A stretch of DNA of 64,000 bases, from assembly GCF_030348825.1 (NCBI RefSeq), contig NZ_JAUCES010000005.1, positions 3,472,001-3,536,000 on the forward strand. Direction: 5' to 3'. This document shows, piece after piece, positions 35,497 through 43,076 of this stretch. Origin of the DNA: Fictibacillus sp. b24. Its GTDB lineage: Bacteria > Bacillota > Bacilli > Bacillales > Fictibacillaceae. The notes under the pieces are model-generated. The model worked only from the letters and a program-made list of their open reading frames with translations, did no database searches and was not told the DNA's origin. The stretch's first letter is position 1; the number at the start of each line of letters is the position of its first letter. A program made the translations under genes and the position numbers.

Positions 35497-36552
35497 TTAT
35501 TTTGAAACAGAATCTCCTTTGTATCCGGTAATGATTCGTTTAATCATGGCCATATCCATATTTAAGGGTTTAGCTTCTATCTCTTTTAGTAATTCCTGCG
35601 TGTTTGCGTCATCAAATGTAATGTTTCGATTCAGATAATTTTTATATACATCTATGACACTGTTTAACAGCTTTTCCTCTTCGTTCAAGAATGGTTCATA
35701 ATCATACGGAGCAAGTTTAAAGAGTTCGAGACCTGCTTTGTCTCTCATGATCTGAAAAACATCAGCACTTAATGGCGGATTGCTGTTTGTAATATGGTAT
35801 ATGTTATTTTCCCTGCCTTTTTTCAAGACACCTGACAAAACATCTGCCACATAATCAACCGGTACAAGATTTTGTGTACTACCTTTTTCACAAAGCAAGT
35901 GAAACACACGGTCGCCCATACCTTTACGCTGAAATCTCTTTTTAAATACTTCAAGACTTCTAAGCAAACCGTACAACGTGAATTTGGAATCTGCTTCCCC
36001 TGTCTCTGAGTCCCCGATAATGATTGCTGGTCTTAAAATCGTTACATTAAAGCAGTCTTTATACTCCATACATAGGTGTTCTGCTTTACATTTACTCTCT
36101 TCGTACGGGTTGTTAAAGTTGTTGCCCAAGTCATGCAATTCTTCTTTTGCATACTCGTCCTTTCCAAGTGTATAAGCTGTACTTACATAATAAAATTGGG
36201 AAACGCCCATTTTCTTTGCTGCATGGAGTGCATGGCGTGTACCTGTATAATTTATTTGAAAAAGTTCATCTTTAAGATCTAAATCAAACTTCACAAGAGC
36301 AGCCATATGATAAAAAGCATCAATTTTACCAACAAGCTCTTGTTCTGTATCTTGAGTCATACCTAAATGAGGGAGTGTAATGTCCCCTTGAATAATATGA
36401 ATATCGCCGTTCAAATCAGCCGTCTTCAAAAGAAGCTGTTCAGCTTTTTGTAAGTTTCGCGCCAACACATAAAGAGTATGACCTTCACGTGCCAAGTTTT
36501 GAATTAAGCGACCACCTAAAAAACCAGTTGCTCCGGTAAGAAAAATATTCAT
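35497..36552 (-). CDS. SDR-family / thioester-reductase-like NAD-binding protein
   Basis: 351 residues. Extended SDR: LTGATGFLGGRLIQNLA at the start, then AALVKFDLDLKDELFQINYTGT and FYYVSTAYT...YEESKCKAE (Ser, Tyr-x3-Lys of the NAD_binding_4 type). This type reduces acyl thioesters or fatty acyl groups in related proteins; no partner carrier protein is visible. Substrate unknown. Confidence 0.83.
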   Translation of the reverse strand: MNIFLTGATGFLGGRLIQNLAREGHTLYVLARNLQKAEQLLLKTADLNGDIHIIQGDITLPHLGMTQDTEQELVGKIDAFYHMAALVKFDLDLKDELFQINYTGTRHALHAAKKMGVSQFYYVSTAYTLGKDEYAKEELHDLGNNFNNPYEESKCKAEHLCMEYKDCFNVTILRPAIIIGDSETGEADSKFTLYGLLRSLEVFKKRFQRKGMGDRVFHLLCEKGSTQNLVPVDYVADVLSGVLKKGRENNIYHITNSNPPLSADVFQIMRDKAGLELFKLAPYDYEPFLNEEEKLLNSVIDVYKNYLNRNITFDDANTQELLKEIEAKPLNMDMAMIKRIITGYKGDSVSK

Positions 36553-36655
36553 TAAGCCGTTCCTTCCTATTCCTATATCAGCATACTTCTTCTATATAGT
36601 AACACAACATCACTGCTATGTTGCCGGTTTCATGAGATATGCAGGATATAGCAAA

Positions 36656-36690
36656 AAAATAAAGCTGCTATTCAAGCAGCCTTATTTTTC
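36656..36690 (-). terminator. Terminator after the peroxiredoxin operon
   Basis: On the minus strand AAGGCTGCTTGAATAGCAGCTTT is followed by ATTTTTTT. It overlaps the last codons of the 57-aa gene. Confidence 0.82.
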
Positions 36691-36855
36691 GTCATCTGGT
36701 TTTGCTATATTAACAGCTGGCATCTCACTATTCATGTAATCAGTAGGATGTCCATCCGTTTCTTGATTTTCATCATAAAAATAGGCATTGATCTCCTGTT
36801 CTGCATGAGCAGTTGGATCTTCATATGGTTTGCTATTTTTTCGTTCGCGGTCCAT
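36682..36855 (-). CDS. 57-aa acidic protein coupled to the peroxiredoxin gene
   Basis: Begins MDRERKNSKPYEDPTAHAEQ, hydrophilic and acidic, without membrane segment. The ATG at 36855 is two bases after the TAG stop of the peroxiredoxin frame, with GGAAGAG as ribosome site; a longer frame from 36876 would overlap the gene upstream. The arrangement indicates translational coupling and supports the idea that ribosomes read the peroxiredoxin frame to its end. I do not recognise the family. Confidence 0.7.
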   Translation of the reverse strand: MDRERKNSKPYEDPTAHAEQEINAYFYDENQETDGHPTDYMNSEMPAVNIAKPDDEK

Positions 36856-36857
36856 AG

Positions 36858-37325
36858 CTACTCTTCCTTTCCACATGTTTCACAAGCTTTAAATACTTCT
36901 TCATATTGAAGTGTTTCATTGGCATCGAATGTGTAGTTGCAGAATTGAACAACTCCATTCTGGTCAATAACAAAGCAGGATCGAATGGCAGTACCATTTT
37001 CTTCGTTTAATACATCAAACTGTTTTGTAACTTTCTTATGCCAGTCTGCTAAAAGTGGGTACGGAAGGGTTCCAAGTGCTGCAGCAAAAACATTATGTGA
37101 ATAAATATGATCAACACTGATCGCTAGCACTTCTGTATTGGCATCTTTAAAACGTTGGTAATCCTCTTTCCAAGAGGTTATTTCCTTTATTCAGCCAGGT
37201 GTGAAGTCCAAGGGATAAAAAGCCACAAGGACATTTTTCTTCCCTTTAAAGTCTGATAACGAAATATCTTTTTTCAATGTGGATGGCAATGTGAATTCTG
37301 GTGCACGGTCACCCTTTTTTAACAA
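36858..37325 (-). CDS. Peroxiredoxin with in-frame UGA at the peroxidatic position (selenoprotein candidate)
   Basis: 155 codons from TTG 37325 (AGGAGG 8 nt upstream) to TAG 36858. Translation: [17 protein letters not shown], then [10 protein letters not shown]45-[30 protein letters not shown], ending [13 protein letters not shown] at 37193-37191 is codon 45, exactly the peroxidatic cysteine of the PxxxTxxC motif (P38, T42). The conserved Arg is R115; C117, C129 and the C148-C151 pair could serve as resolving thiols. Everything else is intact, and a SECIS-like hairpin follows the TGA. Known relatives use selenocysteine here to speed peroxide reduction. The alternative is a nonsense-mutated pseudogene with restart at GTG 37130, which would lack the active site. 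Confidence 0.8.
37159..37180 (-). promoter_or_regulatory. SECIS-like hairpin after the in-frame UGA
   Basis: On the minus strand TAA-CCTCTT-GGA-AAGAGG-A-TTA: a 6-bp stem with a GGA apical loop, extendable by three pairs beyond a bulged A. The loop begins 19 nt after the UGA. Known bacterial SECIS elements have the apical loop roughly 16-37 nt after the UGA and a G among its first two bases; both are met. It lies inside the coding sequence, as expected in bacteria. Confidence 0.7.
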
Positions 37326-37437
37326 TCAACCCACCTCCTTGCATCATAAGAATATACTTCCCCGATTACATAAAAGAAAACGTTGGAATATTTAGTAACT
37401 GCATGATGTTGGCTAGAAAGCTGAATTAAAGCGGTAG

Positions 37438-37530
37438 ACTTATAAATTCAACTTCAAGACCTATAAATTTTTTTGAGGGCTTATAAAAAATTTTGAGGAC
37501 TTATAAAATTTTCTGAAGACTTATAAAAGA
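37438..37530. repeat. Degenerate 20-21 bp array
   Basis: TATAAA recurs at 37441, 37462, 37482, 37502 and 37522 in the phrase GACTTATAAAATTTTTGAGG with variations. It lies between the peroxiredoxin gene and the terminator of the acidic protein gene (both on the minus strand), inside the probable promoter region of the former. Confidence 0.8.
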
Positions 37531-37542
37531 AAATTTCAGTAC

Positions 37543-37574
37543 AAAAAAGCCAGGGACCGCGAATCCCTGACCTC
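37543..37574 (-). terminator. Terminator of the acidic repeat protein gene
   Basis: On the minus strand GTCAGGGA-TTCGCG-GTCCCTGGC is followed by TTTTTT. Confidence 0.88.
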
Positions 37575-37581
37575 ATTTTTA

Positions 37582-39252
37582 CTATTTTGTTTCCGTTTCT
37601 AATACAATTTTAACTGTTTCTTCAGTTGTATCTTCTTCAGTAGCTGGAATTTCAACCACTTCAGGAGCATTTTCTTCTATAACATCTTCAACTGCTAAAA
37701 TTGCCGCGTTGATTGCTGCATGAAGCTTTGCATTTTCAGAAGCGTGCTCAGATGCTAATGAACGAATCTTGTTCAAAAGTGCAGAAACTTCTTCCTCAGT
37801 TGTTGTTTCTTCGGTTGCTGGTGCTTCCTCAGTTACTTCTTCTTCAGTCGTAGTCTCTTCAGTTGCTGGTGCTTCCTCAGTTACTTCTTCTTCAGTCGCA
37901 GTCTCTTCAGTTGCTGGTGCTTCTTCCGTTACTTCTTCTTCAGTCGTAGTCTCTTCAGTTGCCGGAGCTTCTTCCGTTACTTCTTCCTCAGTCGTTGTCT
38001 CTTCAGTTGCCGGAGCTTCTTCAGTTACTTCTTCCTCAGTCGTTGTCTCTTCAGTTGCCGGAGCTTCTTCAGTTACTTCTTCTGTTGCCTCAGCATGTAC
38101 AGCAGCTTTTGGTGCAGCATGCAATTTTGCGTTATCACTTGAACGCTCGAATGCATTAGAATTGATTTTGTTTTGAATAGATTTGTTTTCTTTTACTTCT
38201 GGTTCTTCTTCAGTCGTTGTTTCCTCAGTTACTTCTTCTTCAGTCGTAGTCTCTTCAGTTGCTGGAGCTTCCTCCGTTACTTCTTCCTCAGTCGTTGTCT
38301 CTTCAGTTGCCGGAGCTTCTTCCGTTCCTTCTTCCTCAGTCACAGTCTCTTCAGTTGCTGGAGCTTCTTCAGTTGTTTCTTCTTCTGCTGGTACTTCCTC
38401 TGTTGTCTCAGCATGTACAGCAGCGTTTGGTGCAGCATGCAATTTTGCGTTTTCACTTGAACGCTCAAATGCATTAGAGTTCATTTTGTTTTGAAGAGAT
38501 TTGTTTTCTTTTACTTCTTCAACATCTTCAGAATCTTCTTCGTCAGAATCGTCATCCTCTTTCACTGCATCTTCGTCAGCAATTACATCTGGTTGATCTT
38601 CTTTTTTAACTGGATTATCTTCATTTTCCTCTTGAACAGCTTTATCTTCTGAGTCTTCGTCTTCATCATCTTCTTTAATAACTTTTTCGTCAGAGTCAAC
38701 ATCAGAATCTTCGTTGCGAGTAGCATCCTCTTCTTCAGTCACTGTATCTTCTGTTTTACCTTCTTCAGTATCTGTTTCAGGAATTTCAATTTCAATTACT
38801 TCTTCCTCAACAGGCACTACAACTTCTTCTGTTGGCTCTTCAGTTACAGGTTCTGTTACAACTGGCTCTTCTGTTTTAGTAGGTACAGCATGAACAGCTG
38901 AGTTTGGAGCAGCGTTTTTCTTTGCAGTTTCACTTGCATGTTCAGCTGCTTGAGAATGACTCTTGTCTTGTACAGGCTTTTCAGCTTTTACTGGTTTAGC
39001 CTTTTTTACAGTTTTAACTGGTTTTTCAGCTTTAGCTGGCTTTTGAACCTTTACTGTTACCTTAGCAGGTTTTGCAAAGTTCTCATCTTTAGCTTGTACA
39101 TTCCCTTGAGATGCTTTTGCGTTCTGAACAGCAATTGCTTTCTCAGATTTATGACCAGCCGCTTCAGCAGCACCAGTTCCTACAACAGCTGCAAGAGTTA
39201 ATGTTCCAGCAAATACTAAAGATTTTACAAATGTACGGTTGACTTTTTTCAT
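37582..39252 (-). CDS. Secreted acidic Thr/Glu-repeat protein (556 aa)
   Basis: Signal peptide (KSLVFAGTLTLAAVVGTGAAEA, about 10-31), a lysine/proline-rich segment (about 60-95), then a long acidic region. The 16-residue unit TEEAPATEETTTEEEV occurs about eight times with variants. Four copies of a distinct about 28-residue motif separate the stretches, at 96-122, 252-282, 358-388 and 491-521, with core ASENAKLHAAPNAAVHA. No LPXTG or lipobox. Probably surface or matrix protein; I do not recognise a named family. AAGGAGCG precedes the ATG. 34 bp downstream of the basic secreted protein gene, so likely one operon. Confidence 0.85.
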   Translation of the reverse strand: MKKVNRTFVKSLVFAGTLTLAAVVGTGAAEAAGHKSEKAIAVQNAKASQGNVQAKDENFAKPAKVTVKVQKPAKAEKPVKTVKKAKPVKAEKPVQDKSHSQAAEHASETAKKNAAPNSAVHAVPTKTEEPVVTEPVTEEPTEEVVVPVEEEVIEIEIPETDTEEGKTEDTVTEEEDATRNEDSDVDSDEKVIKEDDEDEDSEDKAVQEENEDNPVKKEDQPDVIADEDAVKEDDDSDEEDSEDVEEVKENKSLQNKMNSNAFERSSENAKLHAAPNAAVHAETTEEVPAEEETTEEAPATEETVTEEEGTEEAPATEETTTEEEVTEEAPATEETTTEEEVTEETTTEEEPEVKENKSIQNKINSNAFERSSDNAKLHAAPKAAVHAEATEEVTEEAPATEETTTEEEVTEEAPATEETTTEEEVTEEAPATEETTTEEEVTEEAPATEETATEEEVTEEAPATEETTTEEEVTEEAPATEETTTEEEVSALLNKIRSLASEHASENAKLHAAINAAILAVEDVIEENAPEVVEIPATEEDTTEETVKIVLETETK

Positions 39253-39286
39253 TATAATTCGCTCCTTAAATTTTCAGATAGTTGTT

Positions 39287-40135
39287 TTACATCACACAAT
39301 CTTTTTGAAAAATTAAAGAGCTTTTTTCCGGTGGTTTCGATGGCGGTGCGTTCACCCATTGACTTCTCAAGAGGTCCATTCTGTTAAAATACACAGAAAC
39401 CTTTTCACTTTCAGCAAAGATCAACGGCAGAACTAAATTAGCTTTTACATTAGCTAAAGACGCTGTCCCTGTCCCGCCATCCGTGTTAGTGGATGAATGG
39501 GACGATCCTTGTCCTGAGGTCGCAGGAATCGCCTTAGAGTCTTGATGTTTTGGAACTGGTTTAAATGGCAGATTCTGAGGAAGTTTAGACACAGCCTTTT
39601 TCTGTTTAACTTTCTCATTCTTTAAAACGCCATTCTTACTTTGTTCCTTAACTGTTTCTTTAGACAATTCTTTTTTGATTAAAGGTGATTTTCTATGTAT
39701 GACTTTTGTTGTTTCAGCCTTTTTAATTTGAGGCTGCTTTATTGGAACATTCTTTTCAGATTGTCTTTGAGGAACTGATTTTTTTATCCCGCTTGAGTTC
39801 TTTGTATGCTGAACAGTTTTCTGTTTTGAAACACCAGCTGGATTTGCTTGCCTAACTTCGGAACTTCTTTCAGAACCTTTAGAGTCAGGTCTATTCACAT
39901 CAGCTTTCTTACTATTTACGTCAGAAGGCTGTGTTTTCGATTTCTTCTCTGGTTGTTTTGCCGTTCGTTCTGAAGTTTGTTCTTTTGCTTTTTCTGGTTG
40001 GACAGCTGATTGAGCATTTTGTTCAGCAGCTGGATTCTGTTTCGCTGTAGTTTCCTTTTCAGCAAAAACTTCTGCAGGTATAAAAAGGACGGCACCCGCG
40101 ATCAAACTCTGCATAATGAGGTTTGGTATTCGCAT
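39287..40135 (-). CDS. Secreted basic Lys-rich low-complexity protein (282 aa)
   Basis: Signal peptide (LIMQSLIAGAVLFIPAEVFA, 6-25), then about 190 residues rich in Lys, Gln, Ser and Pro (for example AKQPEKKSKTQ, KKSVPQRQSEKNVPIKQ) of low complexity and strongly basic. The last 80 residues are different: a TDGGTGTASLANVKANLVLP segment and VSVYFNRMDLLRSQWVNAPP, possibly folded. No anchor. First gene of a probable two-gene unit with the acidic repeat protein. Function unknown. Confidence 0.8.
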   Translation of the reverse strand: MRIPNLIMQSLIAGAVLFIPAEVFAEKETTAKQNPAAEQNAQSAVQPEKAKEQTSERTAKQPEKKSKTQPSDVNSKKADVNRPDSKGSERSSEVRQANPAGVSKQKTVQHTKNSSGIKKSVPQRQSEKNVPIKQPQIKKAETTKVIHRKSPLIKKELSKETVKEQSKNGVLKNEKVKQKKAVSKLPQNLPFKPVPKHQDSKAIPATSGQGSSHSSTNTDGGTGTASLANVKANLVLPLIFAESEKVSVYFNRMDLLRSQWVNAPPSKPPEKSSLIFQKDCVM

Positions 40136-40286
40136 AAATTCACCTCCCTTCTTTCATCTATATATTACATCCATTTCATGAAATATTTGTCGGTCTTTGT
40201 CCAAAATAGTTAATCCTTCCTAATCAAGCCAATATTTCAATTAAAAGCAAGAGGAACTTTGTCTTAAAAATGTTTTGCACATCCTT

Positions 40287-40345
40287 GGAAAGCGAGCATT
40301 CTATTACAAAAAACAACCACTGCCAAGAGCAACTAAGATTTCCAA
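40287..40345 (+). repeat. Decayed fragment of the dispersed repeat
   Basis: TTGGAAAGCGAGCATTCTAT and AACAACCACTGCCAAGAGCA match the last third of the repeat plus its usual 3' flank; the first part is absent. Confidence 0.6.
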
Positions 40346-40413
40346 AACTGTACATGAAACTTTAATGATAAAATATCGTATATTTCATTTAGAGAGGCTA
40401 AGGAGGTCTTTAT

Positions 40414-41145
40414 ATGAGAAGTGCTAATCCTGCTTTAAAAGGTTCAACTTTTGATAAATTTAGAGGAACGTCTTTTAGTGATAGAATGACATTGTCAGGA
40501 ACCGTCTATAAGACGTTTGCTTTGCTGATTGTATTGATGGCAACAGCGATATTTACATGGTACCAATATCGTTTAGGAAATCCTGTTGGTCATTATATTG
40601 TTATCGGTATGGTTGGAGGACTCGTTACAGCTTTAATCGTTGCTTTCGTTCCTAAAACCGCTCCTTTGCTTGCACCCGTTTACGCAGCGTTGGAAGGCCT
40701 GGCTGTTGGAGGAATATCAGCAAGCTTCGAGTCGCAATTTAACGGAATTACATTGCAAGTTGTAGCTTTAACATTCGGAACTTTGTTTGCCTTACTGCTT
40801 GCCTATATGTTTAGGATCATTAAAGTTACTCATAACTTTCGATTGATTGTATTCTCAGCAACAATGGGAATTATGCTTGTTTACATTACTAGCTTTATCT
40901 TAGGCTTTTTCGGAATGAGTGTACCTTACCTTCACAGTACAGGTCCGATCGGAATAGGAATTAGCTTATTCATTGTCGTTATTGCCGCACTGAATCTTGT
41001 ACTTGATTTTGACTTTATTGAATATGGTGCAGATCGAGGTGCACCTAAGTATATGGAGTGGTACGGAGCATTCGGGCTTATGGTCACTTTGATCTGGCTG
41101 TATTTTGAGATCTTGCACTTGCTCGCTAAATTAAGAAGCCGTTAA
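40414..41145 (+). CDS. Bax inhibitor-1/YccA family membrane protein
   Basis: 243 residues with seven helices. The N-terminus RSANPALKGSTFDKF and the C-terminal LVLDFDFIEYGADRGAPKYMEWYGAFGLMV are typical; the acidic pair in the last part is the proposed pH sensor of bacterial BI-1 homologues (calcium-leak type). TAAGGAGG precedes the ATG. Monocistronic. Confidence 0.9.
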   Translation: MRSANPALKGSTFDKFRGTSFSDRMTLSGTVYKTFALLIVLMATAIFTWYQYRLGNPVGHYIVIGMVGGLVTALIVAFVPKTAPLLAPVYAALEGLAVGGISASFESQFNGITLQVVALTFGTLFALLLAYMFRIIKVTHNFRLIVFSATMGIMLVYITSFILGFFGMSVPYLHSTGPIGIGISLFIVVIAALNLVLDFDFIEYGADRGAPKYMEWYGAFGLMVTLIWLYFEILHLLAKLRSR

Positions 41146-41156
41146 AGAAAACTTGG

Positions 41157-41190
41157 CTGACGCCTAGCCTTTATCGCGTCAGCCATAGTT
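41157..41190 (+). terminator. Hairpin after the BI-1-like gene
   Basis: TGGCTGACGC-...-GCGTCAGCCA, 10-bp perfect stem with a loop of about 12 nt; no strong T run follows, so termination is only likely. Confidence 0.55.
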
Positions 41191-41269
41191 GCGCTTATAC
41201 CGAGATCCTAAACTTGTTGCCACGTCAAAAATCATCGTGTTAACAAGTTATACTTTCTGATCGTGTAAA

Positions 41270-41300
41270 AAAAAAGAAGCCGATTATGGCTTCTCTTTTC
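41270..41300 (-). terminator. Terminator of the minus-strand membrane gene
   Basis: On the minus strand AGAAGCCATAATCGGCTTCT is followed by a run of T. Confidence 0.82.
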
Positions 41301-41948
41301 TTATGTTAAAATCGCTATCCATCTATAAACCGTCCAGCATCCAACGCCAATATTAACAGCGTAAAGCGCCATACCCATTGCTTTGTTTGGAAATGTGATT
41401 AACTGTACCACATATAAAATCCCCCACAAGATGAGGATAAGCACTGCCCACACTAGACTGTTATAGTTACTTTGCATTATCGCTCCATAGCTAAAGATCC
41501 ACGTATATGGAAGAAGCAAAATTCCTGTAGCAAAGTACGTTCCATGAACCACGTGTCTTTGAATTCTATTTGAAAACGGAGCTGCCTTACATGTCAAGCT
41601 GTACAACAAGGCGATTCCGAAACCGAATCCAAGAAAAAATACAACTTGAAAGATCTCATAAAAGAACACTGGCAGGATTTGAAATGCGCCGATCCAAAAC
41701 AATCTGCTGAAAAATAATATGGTTAAGCCCAGCAGTACTCCGGGAATCGAGTATATAATTCTTATCCCTTTCCAGACGGTGAAGCCTAACAAAACTAAAC
41801 CATAAATAAAAAACAAAAAACCCAGCAGTTTGCTGGAAAAAAGAAGTAAAAAACTATATAAACAGAAAAGAACGGCAAACGCAATATGAAACATATAATC
41901 ATATTTTGTATGCTCAAGCTTTACGAATGTAGTATTTATTGGAAACAT
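41301..41948 (-). CDS. Membrane protein of unknown function (215 aa)
   Basis: Six or seven hydrophobic helices from about residue 18 to the end, with few charged residues and short loops (KGIRIIYS, CKAAPFSNRIQRHVVHG). Reads as an integral membrane protein; I do not recognise the family. Not obviously cotranscribed with its neighbours. Confidence 0.75.
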   Translation of the reverse strand: MFPINTTFVKLEHTKYDYMFHIAFAVLFCLYSFLLLFSSKLLGFLFFIYGLVLLGFTVWKGIRIIYSIPGVLLGLTILFFSRLFWIGAFQILPVFFYEIFQVVFFLGFGFGIALLYSLTCKAAPFSNRIQRHVVHGTYFATGILLLPYTWIFSYGAIMQSNYNSLVWAVLILILWGILYVVQLITFPNKAMGMALYAVNIGVGCWTVYRWIAILT

Positions 41949-42010
41949 GCTGCACCTGCCAAGACTAGTCGTGTTTATACATTTATCGTCAAAGATATGT
42001 CTTTTGTTAA

Positions 42011-42163
42011 TTATTCCTTTGGCACTTTAACAACGCCCCGTACGTGCCATAGGTGTATAAGCTCCAACCGTTTGCGATATTGTTTCGCTTGAATCCTGCC
42101 TTTTTTGTATCTTTTCTTCAACAACTGCATGTAATCTTCAATCTTCATATGATAGTCATCCAT
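42011..42163 (-). CDS. 50-aa basic small protein
   Basis: Begins MDDYHMKIEDYMQLLKKRYK and continues KKGRIQAKQYRKRLELIHLW. Highly basic and helical. The ribosome site is modest (GAGGGTGGG 8-9 nt upstream). Unknown family; coding potential supported by composition and position only. Confidence 0.5.
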   Translation of the reverse strand: MDDYHMKIEDYMQLLKKRYKKGRIQAKQYRKRLELIHLWHVRGVVKVPKE

Positions 42164-42278
42164 TATATTTACCCACCCTCACCAATTATCTCATTGTCAT
42201 ATTCCCGAAATTAGTCGAAATGTAACATGAAATTTTAAAAAAATTAGTGATTAAAGTGAGTAACTTGAGAAGAAAGTA

Positions 42279-42722
42279 TTACTCCCCGAGCTTCTTAATA
42301 TCATTTAACAAGTCGGTGTAAACCGCTATGTCATCTAACAAACCACTTTCCTTCAAGAAATCCGGACTTAATTCTCCGTTCTTTACGGCAGTTAAATAAT
42401 TATCAATTCCATCTTGCAACGTCTGATTATGGTCCATCACCTGGTTATGAACATCTTCAAAAACGGACGGAGGTGTCAGTCCGTTAAATTCTTTTATATC
42501 TGCATTCATATCTTGAAGCGCTTTTTCTAGTTCAACACGGGCATTTTGATCAGATATTGCCTTTTCAGCTAAGCCAGGGATGTCTTTTGAAAATTGTTGT
42601 ACATCATTTATATATTCAGTTGCTGCTGGAACATAATTAATACCGTTTGTCACGTCTTCTACTGCTGAACAACCTGTTAAAACACTGAACGATAAAAGAA
42701 CAGCAATTAATGTTTTCTTCAT
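42279..42722 (-). CDS. DUF6376-type lipoprotein
   Basis: 147 residues. Lipoprotein signal LIAVLLSFSVLTGCSAVEDV (cysteine in LTGC), then a helical acidic domain with YINDVQQFSKDIPGLAEKA and LTPPSVFEDVHNQVMDHNQT. This agrees with small DUF6376 lipoproteins of Bacillus. Extracytoplasmic, function unknown. Confidence 0.8.
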   Translation of the reverse strand: MKKTLIAVLLSFSVLTGCSAVEDVTNGINYVPAATEYINDVQQFSKDIPGLAEKAISDQNARVELEKALQDMNADIKEFNGLTPPSVFEDVHNQVMDHNQTLQDGIDNYLTAVKNGELSPDFLKESGLLDDIAVYTDLLNDIKKLGE

Positions 42723-42866
42723 ACGATCTCCTCATTTCTTTTTAATTTCATAATCTACTCTACTCGTTCCTCATGTCACCTTACCTTCTCATACGGATTG
42801 GTACGCAAGAAAGTTTCAAAACAGGACAACCTAGAGATGTACTATAAAAGAAAGGCTGGGAAGAAC

Positions 42867-43049
42867 ATGAATGAAAAAGATAAAGAATATGAAGGCAAAA
42901 AAGATCTTTATTTGGACATCGACAGGATGATAAACGAAGGAATGGCTGGAGGTACGGTTGCCGACGAAGAAGATTTAAGACAGATCAGCTATGATTCAGG
43001 AATCACTGATCAAGAAGAACCACCTGTAAAAGCAGATAAAAATAAGTAG
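42867..43049 (+). CDS. Hypothetical 60-aa acidic protein
   Basis: Begins MNEKDKEYEGKKDLYLDIDR, hydrophilic, includes INEGMAGGTVADEEDL. The start is ATG 42867 (GCTGGGAAGAAC before it, weak ribosome site). A longer frame from 42798 is less likely. Terminator follows directly. Family not recognised. Confidence 0.6.
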   Translation: MNEKDKEYEGKKDLYLDIDRMINEGMAGGTVADEEDLRQISYDSGITDQEEPPVKADKNK

Positions 43050-43076
43050 AGCCGCTCCTTTGGAACGGCTCTTTCT
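43050..43076. terminator. Shared terminator of convergent genes
   Basis: AGAGCCGCTCC-TTT-GGAACGGCTCT followed by TTCTT on the plus strand; the reverse strand has a weaker tail. Confidence 0.7.

Noticed and set aside
36858..37130. A free-standing 90-aa protein starting at GTG 37130
   Set aside because: It would lack the active site and has no ribosome site; the upstream in-frame half of the same domain is intact.
37769..38494. Ser/Val/Leu-rich plus-strand frames
   Set aside because: Antisense shadows of the Glu/Thr repeats of the acidic protein gene.
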